This document shows positions 1 through 9,718 of a DNA stretch of 64,000 bases, piece by piece. Both the position numbers and the translations under genes were made by a program. The notes beneath the pieces were generated by a model that had not been told where the DNA came from, ran no database searches, and saw nothing but the letters and a program-made list of their open reading frames with translations. The DNA is taken from NCBI GenBank assembly GCA_026168455.1, contig CM047427.1, positions 42,938,846 to 43,002,845 on the forward strand. The letters run 5' to 3'. The DNA is from Theocolax elegans (Eukaryota > Arthropoda > Insecta > Hymenoptera > Cerocephalidae). Positions within the stretch are counted from its first letter, which is position 1; each line of letters opens with the position of its first letter.

Positions 1-920
1 TTCAGAATACAGAAAAAAATTTTCAGGTACTGGAATCTATTTGCTCAAAAGTTATTCTAACCTCAAAAAGTGAATTTTTCCATATTTTTTTCAACACCAG
101 CTCGGTTTACCGCTATATAACTCAAAATCTATCAACTTTTACTATAGAACATTATATGTAACATTCTTTGCTAATTATATCTAGAATTTATTCTTCTGGG
201 TTAGAATTTCTAATCTCAAGGTCAATGTTACATAAACTACATGTCAATATTCAACTTGAAAAAAGTGCAAGTGCGCCACCTTTGATTTTTTTATCCAAAA
301 GTCTAAAAGAAAGCTTGGAGCAATACCTTTCAAATGGTCTGTAGCATTTTTATGGCCTCCAATTCTGTAAAAAGTTATGACAGTTTAAAGAAACACGAAA
401 TTTTTTTAAAAATTTGAATGGGAATGACTATGTTAATTTCTGTGAATTTTTTGTCTTTCTTTAAATTGTCATAACTTTTTACAGAATTGGAGGCCATAAA
501 AATGCTACAGACCATTTGAAAGGTATTGCTCCAAGCTTTCTTTTAGACTTTTGGATAAAAAAATCAAAGGTGGCGCACTTGCACTTTTTTCAAGTTGAAT
601 ATTGACATGTAGTTTATGTAATATTGACCTTGAGATTAGAAATTCTAACCCAGAAGAATAAATTCTAGATATAATTAGCAACGAATGTTACATATAATGT
701 TCTATAGTAAAAGTTGATAGATTTTGAGTTATATAGCGGTAAACCGAGCTGGTGTTGAAAAAAATATGGAAAAATTCACTTTTTGAGGTTAGAATAACTT
801 TTGAGCAAATAGATTCCAGTACCTGAAAATTTTTTTCTGTATTCTGAAAAACATTTGAAAAGTGTACCCAAAATTTGGTGCATTTTAAAGTTTTGATCGG
901 ACCACTTCACGTGGAATACC
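1..920. repeat. Long palindrome, family A, copy 1 (left end outside window)
   Basis: The left arm (1 to about 425) and the right arm (about 455 to 920) are near-perfect reverse complements with a spacer of about 30 bases. A full second copy lies at 26567-27559. That copy shows the missing outer 85 bases or so of the left arm, so this copy begins before the window. The outer end reads GGTATTCCACGTGAAGTGG and abuts a TA microsatellite (921-942). Short open frames in the arms are mirror images of each other and are not genes. A transcript would fold into a hairpin of over 400 bp. It looks like a non-autonomous foldback or MITE-type element; no transposase is present. Confidence 0.85.
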
Positions 921-1440
921 CCATATATATATATATATATACTATGTGTGTAATAGCTGAGACGCGCCGAAGCTCCCTCTTTGCGGCCACTTCTCAAACA
1001 ACTTGCTAACAGTTTTTACCTCTGTAGGCGTTCTCTCATGGGCTGGAAAAAATTTCATCTCTTTCTATCTTTCGCATCTCCTATGACGCTATCTCTTTTT
1101 GTTTGCATCGAATGAAAATGAAAGTGGAAATAGCAAAAATCGAGAAACGGAAATCAGCAAGCAATTATAATAACATCGAATTTCTTCACTATGCATTTAT
1201 GAATCCGAACCGGATTTATTGTAAAGTGAAGAATTAATTAAAAAATAGATATGAGATTTGTCGATGCATAAATACATAGTATAATTCTATATTTATGAAA
1301 AAATAAAAAATCTTAGGGGCTAGTTAGCTGTATAATAAGGGCTTACGCGCCTGCATACTTGCGTGCAGGCGCTATCGCGCCTTTTGATAGAGGCGAATAA
1401 GAGATTCAAATCTCGCGCCAATGAGATTTTAGTGATATAT
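921..1440. other. Non-coding spacer with a short hairpin
   Basis: No coding frame is supported. A TA microsatellite occupies 921-942. A perfect 9-bp stem with an 8-base loop lies at 1347-1372 (GCGCCTGCA paired with TGCAGGCGC). A looser hairpin surrounds 1180-1240. I see no complete tRNA cloverleaf around the short B-box-like sequence near 1411. Confidence 0.5.
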
Positions 1441-2000
1441 TACTAAATGTTTCATAGTAAGGACGATGTGTCGTGTATGGAATTACTATATAAAATAGTA
1501 TTATGACAGTAATTCCGTAATACACGTATATTTACTGTAATAGTTGGGATAATGATAACTTATGCAAATGAGTTGTCAATTTTGATATTAGTAAGGACTA
1601 TACGATAGCGGGGGGGGGGGGGGCACCTGTGACATGTAATTACATGGAGATAAGTCAAATATTGACTTATCTTCCGCAGGTGACACGAGAGAGATAAGGA
1701 AATGGGACAACAAGTGAGAAAAGGAGAGAGTATTTAAACTTTCGGTTACGGAGGGTAGTTTCCGGAAAGGGAGTTAGTAGAGTATCCTTAGTGATAGAGA
1801 GCAGTGTATTTTTCAGAGAGTCCATTATTGATAGTCATTGTGAGGATTTATATATATTTTGAGAAAGTATTATTTGAGCAGCTATTCATTGGATCAAAGA
1901 TTGAGAATTGTTCAATAATTACTCATAGATATATATAGATATATACCTAGATATGTTGGATTATTATTTTTATATATAATATTTGAATTGATCTACTTAA
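1441..2000 (+). repeat. LTR-like repeat with a conserved hairpin module
   Basis: This stretch shares blocks with 63660-64000, notably the segment around TGATAACTTATG. Both copies also have a hairpin module that begins CACCTGTGAC and ends near CAGGT followed by CGAGAGAGA. A 14-base G run lies near 1610-1623. A TATTTAAA box at about 1731 is followed by GA-rich transcribed-looking sequence, which resembles the U3-R-U5 of a retroelement LTR. No partner LTR, primer site or polyprotein is attached, so the class is unknown. A solo or truncated LTR is my best guess. Confidence 0.4.
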
Positions 2001-2489
2001 TTGGTAAGTAATTCAATTGTTATTGTGGCGTCTAATATATCTATTAATTTACTGTTGGTCAAACGTGGTTGCGGGTATTCGGGAGTGATTTTTCGATCGT
2101 TGGGTTCCTGGGGTTTGTTAAATAATTACGTCGCGTTACGTTGGGTTTTTCGCGCGTTATCAATAAACAATAATTTCCGAAGAATCTCTCTCGTGGTAGT
2201 GGTGACAGTGGATTCCGTAAGGAATCCGCTTATTAATTTATTAACGCCGATTAAAATTTACTGTAGATTACAGTGGAAACCGGTCCACTGTAAATTCGAC
2301 GGAATCTCTTCTGAGAGAGTCGGCCGTGTAGGGTTTTATTTTATTTCAATTTATATTTTCGACGTTTCCACCGGGAAACGGTTAAGTATTTTGACCGAGA
2401 AATTGGTAACGTCGCAAAGTGTATTATCGATTCCAAATTTTGTACCGTTTTTATTTTCTCCAATAATTAATAACCATATTTTGAACATA
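2001..2489. other. Leader-like sequence, no recognised gene
   Basis: A 202-codon open frame crosses this region, but its translation has no recognisable domain and runs into Helitron sequence read on the other strand. I do not treat it as a gene. The composition, with CG-containing motifs between AT tracts, resembles the 5' leader of an LTR element and would fit the LTR-like repeat just upstream. A short hairpin, ACAGTGGA and TCCACTGT around CCGG, lies near 2270-2293. Confidence 0.3.
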
Positions 2490-4180
2490 TTATTACGATT
2501 AATCATCTTAAATTATTATTTAATGTTAAGTTTTGAAACAACTGCCATAAAGAACTACTTTTTACACATGATTCTAATATTTGAATTCTGTTTACAAAAC
2601 GGACTATAGGAAGTGTTTGTCGAAAATCAACAGATGTTACTAATATTTTACCACCAAATATTGTATTATTGCGACACAAATCTTTGAAAAAAATATCTAT
2701 AGTTTCTAATGCATATTTGCAAGTCATTGATATTTCATCCCAAATAATTAATTTAATATTTTTTAAATGTTGACCTAGTTTTGAATTTGTAGAAATATTG
2801 CATGTTGATTATTTATTTAAATTAAATGGTAATTTAAATGTTGAGTGAGGAGTTTTATCATCTATTAATTAATTTGCTGCAATACTAGTCTAAGCAACTG
2901 CTAATACTGATATTTTGTTCAATTTGACAACTCTTATAATATCATTTACTTATAATAAATTTATTTATAATATTTTTTAAATGTTGACCTAGTTTTGAAT
3001 TTGTAGAAATATTGCATGTTGATTATTTATTTAAATTAAATGGTAATTTAAATGTTGAGTGAAGAGTTTTATCATCTATTAATAAATTTGCTGCAATACC
3101 AGTCTAAGCAACTGCTAATACTGATATTTTGTTCAATTTGACAACTCTTATAATATCATTTACTAAATAACTTTTTCCACTATCACCAGGACCATCAATA
3201 AATTGTAAATTTTCTTTACTTTTATTGTTAACTGCATTTATTACTACATCAAAAATTAGTTTTTGTTCAGACGTTAAAGATTTTATTAATATATCCAGTT
3301 CATTATTTTTATTAATAACAATATCGTTATAAAAAATATCATTGTCATTTTCATTATCAATAATTGGTAATTTAAATTGTTGCAATATTAAATTGTGCAT
3401 TGATAAAATGTTATCTATAATTTTTAAAGCCTTTTGTTCTCCTAAAATTTCAAGTAATTATGCATCAAAGAAACGTTCTTTATATTTATTATGGGCATTA
3501 CAATTGCAATCAAAAGATATTAACAAAAGCGAAAAAGTTACATAGTGCATGTGGAAATTGAAAACAACTATTTTCCCTTAGACATTTATCCCATTCATTA
3601 TAAGTAATGATTGAACTTCTAATCATACACGCTTCATAAAATGTATTATAAATAATGCCTTCAAATGAGCGTAAATCTTCAAAAGACTGCGCTCCACGTC
3701 CATGAAGTAACAATAACCTAAGAAAAAATCGTTCTCGATCTTTAGGATGTACATGATACATTTTGACTAGTATCGGTTTATGAAACATTTTTCGCCCATT
3801 CCATTCTTTTTTTATTTTATCGTAAACATAATATTGAGGAATTTCAGAATAAAGAAATTTTTTTGGTGTTCGAATCAGATGAATTTAGTAAAAACCATCT
3901 CTTTAAAGTTGTTTGGTAGTTTTTATTAATTAATTTATCTTCAAAACCTTGTTTAAAATAAATATATTGTTCATTTTCAAGGTGTACAGATAATCTATAT
4001 ATTGTGTGTGATTGAGAGTGTAATTTAAATTCTTTCAAACGATACATGGCTTCTGGTGGACAAACATACCTTGTAGAAAATATTCTGATATTTCGTCATA
4101 ATTTAGGATGTCTTTTTGCGTACTTTCAATTTGTTCATTATTAGTTTCTGTATTACTGAATTTTATTAAAGCTCTATCTG
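2490..4180 (-). pseudogene. Helitron RepHel helicase portion, broken
   Basis: Several minus-strand frames read in order as the C-terminal half of a Helitron protein. At 4047-3844 is the segment with MYRLKEFKLHSQSH. At 3788-3510 is the helicase-associated region with PKDRERFFLRLLLLHGRG. At 3400-3104 a degenerate Pif1 Walker A reads GPGDSGKSYL. At 2727-2503 is the Pif1 segment with FGGKILVTSVDFRQTLP. Stops and frame changes separate them. The protein would have unwound DNA for rolling-circle transposition. The N-terminal Rep part lies at 16629-17640, beyond the inserted Gypsy-1 element. The copy is clearly dead. Confidence 0.85.
2755..3165. repeat. Tandem duplication of 197 bp within the Helitron helicase
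   Basis: Bases 2755-2951 and 2969-3165 are nearly identical and in the same orientation, separated by 17 bases. Both carry the helicase stretch just after the Walker A region, so the duplication happened inside the Helitron coding sequence. Confidence 0.75.
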
Positions 4181-4261
4181 GGCCTTTGTAAAGATATTTA
4201 AATAAATATTTTATAGATTTGATTGTACTACATATGTTTACGTTTATATGACATTGAAGTT

Positions 4262-5292
4262 TGTGACGTGGTATTCGCGAACCCGGTATAATTAATTAAT
4301 TTATATAATTAATAAAAACCGTTGGGCCGCGTTGCCCAATACCGCGCACACAATTATTTATTTATTCATCCGAACTGCGGGCTGTCGCCAGGAACGCGAG
4401 TTCGCTGAGACGATCGGTGCGGAGGATTCGGGCAATCCTCCTTGCCTCGACACGATTACTTTAAATTAATAGGATGTCGGCGGGAGCGGGGAGAATAAAA
4501 TAAACACACTCAGTTAAAATAAAATGAATGAAACATTTATTCTCTATAATTTAACATTTGGCCATCCGGGCCGTGTGCCGCGACAAAGGTTGTTTCGCGC
4601 GGGCGGAAGTATCGGGAGCCAACCGGATCGAGATCCTCGCCTGCGGTTGACTCTTCCGATCTCCGCTATTCGGGTACCGGCGTACCCGAATACACTCCCG
4701 ATGTACACACTCTCATACACTCGGGGGAAAGGGGGGAACGCACGGTAATATAAGCACAACTTACCGGGGTGCGCCCCGTGGATGACCCAGCCGATCCGTG
4801 TCCCTTTGTCCTCCTGGGCAACGGAGGACGACGTCGGCTGCGGTGGTGGAAGGCGGCCCTGTGCCGCGGCGAGTGCCTCGCGAACCGCGTCCGCACTCAC
4901 ACCAACACTTCCCGTCCTTAACACACACCAGAAACACTCGCGGCTCACCTCGCGAGGACGATCCGGGTTCCGACGGCTTTGCGCCTCACGCGCCTTTTCT
5001 TAGCCGGAAAACTTTCGATCGGTCCGGATAAGTTCGTCCGCCTCGAGCGGCGGATCGGGACATACTGATTAGGCAATCGCCTAATTTTCGAAAAAGGGAT
5101 GAGAGTGGGAAACACACACACACTCTCGCGCTCTCATCCCTACGTACTATTGCGCGCGTAATTGTACCATTGATTCTGTAAACAAATGTCGTCGGTTGGC
5201 CTTGACATATCAAAGGCACCGACGACTTACATTTAACAGGATTTTAAATATTCTATTCGTCGTGAATAGATTGTGTGACGATTTCCGTAACA
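4262..5292 (-). repeat. Gypsy-1 3' LTR
   Basis: 1,031 bp. On the minus strand it runs from TGTTACGGAAATCG to CGTCACA. It is the partner of 15594-16624. It contains a GC-rich transcribed-looking block (about 4370-5040) and a hairpin with arms GGGATGAGAG and CTCTCATCCC near 5096-5142. The open frames read in it are repeated in both LTRs and show no protein family. Confidence 0.93.
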
Positions 5293-5606
5293 AAGCCCCC
5301 CCCTAGACTCCACTTTCCTCGGGAAGGCCGAGTCGAAAGAAAGGCACAATCTAACCACGACTGCGCGCTGTACGCTTTTCTTCTTTCTTCAATTGGAGGC
5401 TGCTTCAATGACTCTTCGTGCTTCGGATGATATTGACGTGGCATTGCAACCCGAGGTGATACATATCTCTTCACATCGGATATGTGTACCTCGGTCCGTT
5501 TCCGACCAGACTCTTCTAGTCTCAGAACTACTGGAGATAGTACTTCTTTAACTTCAAAGGGTCTGTCATACTTGTGGTGCCAGTTTAGCAGACATGCCTT
5601 ACGCAC
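5253..5606 (-). pseudogene. Gypsy-1 pol C-terminal tail
   Basis: The 117-codon frame carries the segment that follows the integrase core in Gypsy-2, with PFEVKEVLSPVVLRLEESGR and SDVKRYVSP. It then has a tail unique to Gypsy-1 and reads into the LTR. The initiating methionine is not a real start; the frame is the end of pol cut off by the integrase deletion. This is the left copy of the tandem duplication. Confidence 0.7.
5293..5310 (-). other. Gypsy-1 polypurine tract
   Basis: Directly inside the 3' LTR the minus strand reads a purine run with nine G (plus strand AAGCCCCCCCCCTAG). This is the expected position of the plus-strand DNA primer in reverse transcription. Confidence 0.8.
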
Positions 5607-7657
5607 CTAAGGAAAGTGTACGGCCAATTTAAATCATAAGCCTTGAGGACCTGCTTGAGACATCTTATAGTTCTGACATATCAGACACCGTAAGACAAAT
5701 TGGTGGGTATCGTGATAGATACCTGGCCAATAATAGTCTCTTGCAACGCGTTCGTAAGTTTTTTCAATTCCCGTGTGACCCATAGCTGGGTGGAAATGAG
5801 AATCTACTAGAACTCGGTTCCTCTGCTCTAAGGGTAGCACAAGACGCCAGCCTTCCTCTCGTTCTGGTACAGAGTCCAGGACTTTATCGCTTGTAAAACG
5901 ATATAGCATATCATCCTCAAGTTTCCACTCCGGAAATCTTCGAGGGCATGAGCGTACATCGTTTAATCTAGCAATATACCATGGGTCTGTAATTACTTCG
6001 AACGAGGCAATCTCTTCTTCGTCGGGGTCTGGGTTGACGGCACGAGAAAGCGCGTCCGGGACATAGTGCAAGGCTCCTTTCTTATGCACTATTTCAAAGT
6101 CCCATTGCTGCATTTCAAGTATCCATCGTGCCAACCTACCCGACGGCTCCTTGAGATTTTTGAGCCATATGAGAGCACTATGGTCGGTCACAGCCGTAAT
6201 CGATAGGCCTCAATGTATGGTCTCAATCTCTTAATAGCCCATATGAGAGCCAAGCATTCTTTTTCCGTTGTCATGTAATTACGTTCAGCGCGATTTAATA
6301 ATCGGCTGACGTAGACAATCGGATGCTCGAAACCCTCGTCGTCCAGTTGCGTCAACACCGCACCTATTGCTAAGTCACTAGCGTCACTTTGGACGGTAAA
6401 TGGCTTAGAAAAGTCTGGACGGGCTAGTACAGGCGCTTCAGCTAACGCTCCACTTCCTCGGGAAGGCCGAGTAGAAAGAAAGGCACAATCTAACCACGAC
6501 TGCGCGCTGTACGCTTTTCTTCTTTCTTCAATTGGAGGCTGCTTCAATGACTCTTCGTGCTTCGGATGATATTGACGTGGCATATAGTCACCAGGCCTAG
6601 CCTTCACTGACTGTTCTCATGTACGCCGATACGTTTTTCCTACCGCTTCACATGGCAACCCGAGGTGATACATATCTCTTCACATCGGATATGTGTACCT
6701 CGGTCCGTTTCCGACCAGACTCTTCTAGTCTCAGAACTACTGGAGATAGTACTTCTTTAACTTCAAAGGGTCTGTCATACTTTGGTGCCAGTTTAGCAGA
6801 CATGCCTTACGCACCTAAGGAAAGTGTACGGCCAATTTAAATCATAAGCCTTGAGGACCTGCTTGAGACATCTTATAGTTCTGACATATCAGACACCGTA
6901 AGACAAATTGGTGGGTATCGTGATAGATACCTGGCCAATAATAGTCTCTTGCAACGCGTTCGTAAGTTTTTTCAATTCCCGTGTGACCCATAGCTGGGTG
7001 GAAATGAGAATCTACTAGAACTCGGTTCCTCTGCTCTAAGGGTAGCACAAGACGCCAGCCTTCCTCTCGTTCTGGTACAGAGTCCAGGACTTTATCGCTT
7101 GTAAAACGATATAGCATATCATCCTCAATTTTCCACTCCGGAAATCTTCGAGGGCATGAGCGTACATCGTTTAATCTAGCAATATACCATGGGTCTGTAA
7201 TTACTTCGAACGAGGCAATCTCTTCTTCGTCGGGGTCTGGGTTGACGGCACGAGAAAGCGCGTACGGGACATAGTGCAAGGCTCCTTTCTTATGCACTAT
7301 TTCAAAATCCCATTGCTGCATTTCAAGTATCCATCGTGCCAACCTACCCGACGGCTCCTTGAGATATTTGAGCCATATGAGAGCACTATGGTCGGTCACA
7401 GCCGTGAATCGATAGGCCTCAATGTATGGTCTCAATCTCTTAATAGCCCATATGAGAGCCAAGCATTCTTTTTCCGTTGTCATGTAATTACGTTCAGCGC
7501 GATTTAATAATCGGCTGACGTAGACAATCGGATGCTCGAAACCCTCGTCGTCCAGTTGCGTCAACACCGCACATATTGCTAAGTCACTAGCGTCACCTTG
7601 GACGGTAAATGGCTTAGAAAAGTCTGGACGGGCTAGTACAGGCTCTTCAGCTAACGC
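5309..7657. repeat. Tandem duplication of the Gypsy-1 pol 3' end
   Basis: Block 5309-6448 and block 6449-7657 repeat the RNase H, integrase zinc-domain and pol-tail region. The right copy joins the rest of pol normally. The left copy joins the polypurine tract. The right copy has about 70 extra bases near 6583-6655, next to the tail segment. Other differences are mostly scattered single bases. Confidence 0.88.
5634..6607 (-). pseudogene. Duplicated Gypsy-1 RNase H and integrase zinc fragment
   Basis: Two minus-strand frames (6607-6188 and 6191-5634) repeat the RNase H part (with FTVQSDASDLAIGAVLTQ and YMTTEKECLALIWAIKRL) and the HHCC zinc region of integrase (HFHPAMGHTG, then LRCLICQ). A break lies at about 6190, where one base appears to be missing compared with the right copy. 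Both ends are duplication junctions, so this is not a separate gene. Confidence 0.8.
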
Positions 7658-9718
7658 AACTCTAAGCTGACAGAACGCCTCCTCCTGCTCCTCGCCCCAA
7701 TCCCAAGCCTGGTCTTTACGCAGTAACTTGGTAAGGGGAGCTTTAATGTCAGCTTCTCGATTAATGAATCGAGAGTACCAGCCTACCATCCCGAGAAAGG
7801 ATCTCAGCTGTTTGACATTACGAGGAGTAGGGTAGTTAAGGACTGGAGCGACTCGTTCCTCGTCAGGCCTCAAGCCGTCCGCGTCCAATTTGTACCCAAG
7901 GAACGTTACACTGGAACAACAAAACTCACACTTCTCTCGATTCACTTCGAGTCCAGCGTCATTCAACGTCCTTAGTACGTATTCGAGACATTTTAGGTGG
8001 TCCTCAAAAGTTTCGGTAATGACGATCAAGTCGTCTAAATAACCAAACACATCAGGTTCCACCTTAGGCCCGAAGATTGCATCTATAAGCCATGCAAAGG
8101 TCATAGGAGCATTCATGAGGCCAAAAGGCATTCTCGTGAACTGCCACAGCCCCGACCCTGGTACAGCAAATGCAGTATAATGCCGGCTCGCCTCGGCCAT
8201 TAATATTTGGAAGTACGCTTTCTTAAGATCAATTTTCGATATATACCTTGCATTATGCAGCTTATCCAATATGGTATCCATATTAGGAATTGGATAAGAA
8301 TCACGTTTTGTGACTGCATTAAGGTCTCGAAAATCGATACAGAAGCGATAACTTCCTGCGTCCTTGCGGACGATGACCGGAGCAGCTGACCAATCACTCG
8401 CACTCGGTTCAATAATGCCCTTGTCAAACATCTTTTTGACCTCACTCTGGGCAAATTCGAGGACCTTGGGAGACATACGTCTTGGCTTATGACGAACCGG
8501 TCTTGCAACAGGATCAACCTCTATGTGGTGCTCCATTAACGTCGTAAAGCCGTGGACGTCTCCCGAGGGCAAAAGTAGGCTTTCAACTAACTCTTTGACT
8601 TGTTTCCGCTGGTCGTCCTGTATCTCAATTATACCAGCACATTCAGCGGAAATCCTCGAATCGATGTCATGAGATGTATCTCTGACGAAGTGTCTCCAAT
8701 CACTCTCGCCAATACGCCAAATAGCTTCGCCTAATTTGACTTCCATATTCCAATGTTGTAGAAAATCCATACCGAGAATGATGGAATGCTCAATATTCTC
8801 TACAATTCTCAGTTGGATATTGCCATCAAGGCCTTCTACACAGAATAGTATGTCAATTAGGCCAAGGACTTTAAGAGCTGGTCCAGCCACACCTTTCACG
8901 ATAACCTTGACAGGTCTCCATTTAAACTTGTACTGTTCGACAACATCTGATCGTACAAGAGAGACCATGGCGCCAGGATCGAAAAGTGCTTTAAAGTCCT
9001 TTCCACCGAGTCGTACCAAAAAGAATAGCCGGTTATCCGATTGGATTCCAGCAATTATCTGATCGGTTTGACTATCGTCGTTAGGAGTCGATGCCGTGTG
9101 CGTCATTTTAGACGTACTTGGTACGGCATCTGCCCCCCCCCCCTGAACTGTACTTCTCGGCAACGAGCTTGTATGGTTCATGTTATGCACACCATCGACA
9201 ACTACCTTCTCCACCAAGGGCTCGTTGTTGAGGACAATTTCCTTCTCCACCAAGGGCTTCTTGTCCTCATTACTAGGTGTGTCACAACGGGGTGACGATG
9301 AGCAACAACCAAGGTCGTTCACTCCGATGGTGCTAAGCGGCTGAGATAACGATCTCTTTACGCTTTCTTCACCAATAATATCTCTGCTATTATAGTATAT
9401 TTGCCTTTGGAGTTCCTTAGACCAATCTTTAGCCTCACGCTTTTGTTGGTCTAATAAGGTTCCTTGTTCTGTTTTACCTTGCAGAGCTCGGGTGGGATTG
9501 GCAGGTTGTGTTCTAAGAACTTTTCCATCTGTCGAATCCCCAGAACGTTTAGGATCCTTACACTCAGACTTACTTTCAACACCAACTTCGGTCTGAGTGG
9601 GAATTTGATCTCCGTTAAGGACTTTAGAGAAGTCAGCAAATGATTTGCTAGACTTCTTAAAGAGTTTAGAGGGTTCTCCAACCTTAAACTCTTGCCCTTG
9701 TAAACCATGCGGTTTACT
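6842..9718 (-). CDS. pol: Gypsy-1 Pol (protease, reverse transcriptase, RNase H, integrase N-terminus)
   Basis: The frame is open from the gag stop (about 9718) to 6842. A start-to-stop ORF begins at 9322, but expression probably depends on gag because pol is in the -1 frame and overlaps its end. Counting from 9322, the aspartic protease motif FDPGAMVSLV is near residue 110. RT follows with FCIDFRDLNAV and the catalytic YLDD near 426. RNase H comes next (QGDASDLAI, YMTTEKECLALIWAIK), then the integrase HHCC zinc domain (HFHPAMGHTG to LRCLICQ). Translation stops after AGPQGL. The catalytic core of about 700 bp present in Gypsy-2 is deleted. Protease, RT and RNase H look undamaged. The product would make cDNA but not integrate it. 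Confidence 0.9.
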   Translation of the reverse strand, partial: SKPHGLQGQEFKVGEPSKLFKKSSKSFADFSKVLNGDQIPTQTEVGVESKSECKDPKRSGDSTDGKVLRTQPANPTRALQGKTEQGTLLDQQKREAKDWSKELQRQIYYNSRDIIGEESVKRSLSQPLSTIGVNDLGCCSSSPRCDTPSNEDKKPLVEKEIVLNNEPLVEKVVVDGVHNMNHTSSLPRSTVQGGGADAVPSTSKMTHTASTPNDDSQTDQIIAGIQSDNRLFFLVRLGGKDFKALFDPGAMVSLVRSDVVEQYKFKWRPVKVIVKGVAGPALKVLGLIDILFCVEGLDGNIQLRIVENIEHSIILGMDFLQHWNMEVKLGEAIWRIGESDWRHFVRDTSHDIDSRISAECAGIIEIQDDQRKQVKELVESLLLPSGDVHGFTTLMEHHIEVDPVARPVRHKPRRMSPKVLEFAQSEVKKMFDKGIIEPSASDWSAAPVIVRKDAGSYRFCIDFRDLNAVTKRDSYPIPNMDTILDKLHNARYISKIDLKKAYFQILMAEASRHYTAFAVPGSGLWQFTRMPFGLMNAPMTFAWLIDAIFGPKVEPDVFGYLDDLIVITETFEDHLKCLEYVLRTLNDAGLEVNREKCEFCCSSVTFLGYKLDADGLRPDEERVAPVLNYPTPRNVKQLRSFLGMVGWYSRFINREADIKAPLTKLLRKDQAWDWGEEQEEAFCQLRVALAEEPVLARPDFSKPFTVQGDASDLAICAVLTQLDDEGFEHPIVYVSRLLNRAERNYMTTEKECLALIWAIKRLRPYIEAYRFTAVTDHSALIWLKYLKEPSGRLARWILEMQQWDFEIVHKKGALHYVPYALSRAVNPDPDEEEIASFEVITDPWYIARLNDVRSCPRRFPEWKIEDDMLYRFTSDKVLDSVPEREEGWRLVLPLEQRNRVLVDSHFHPAMGHTGIEKTYERVARDYYWPGIYHDTHQFVLRCLICQNYKMSQAGPQGL

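Noticed and set aside
1360..1425. Possible tRNA near a GATTCAAATC sequence
   Set aside because: No cloverleaf forms: the acceptor-like GGCGC/GCGCC pair is only about 50 bases apart and no anticodon arm fits.
2001..2609. 202-codon plus-strand open frame
   Set aside because: No recognisable domain, and its second part lies antisense to clear Helitron helicase sequence; its composition fits non-coding leader.
4524..5219. Several open frames of 70-134 codons in the Gypsy-1 LTR (also at 15856-16551)
   Set aside because: They occur in both LTRs on overlapping strands, carry no family signature and reflect GC-rich LTR sequence.
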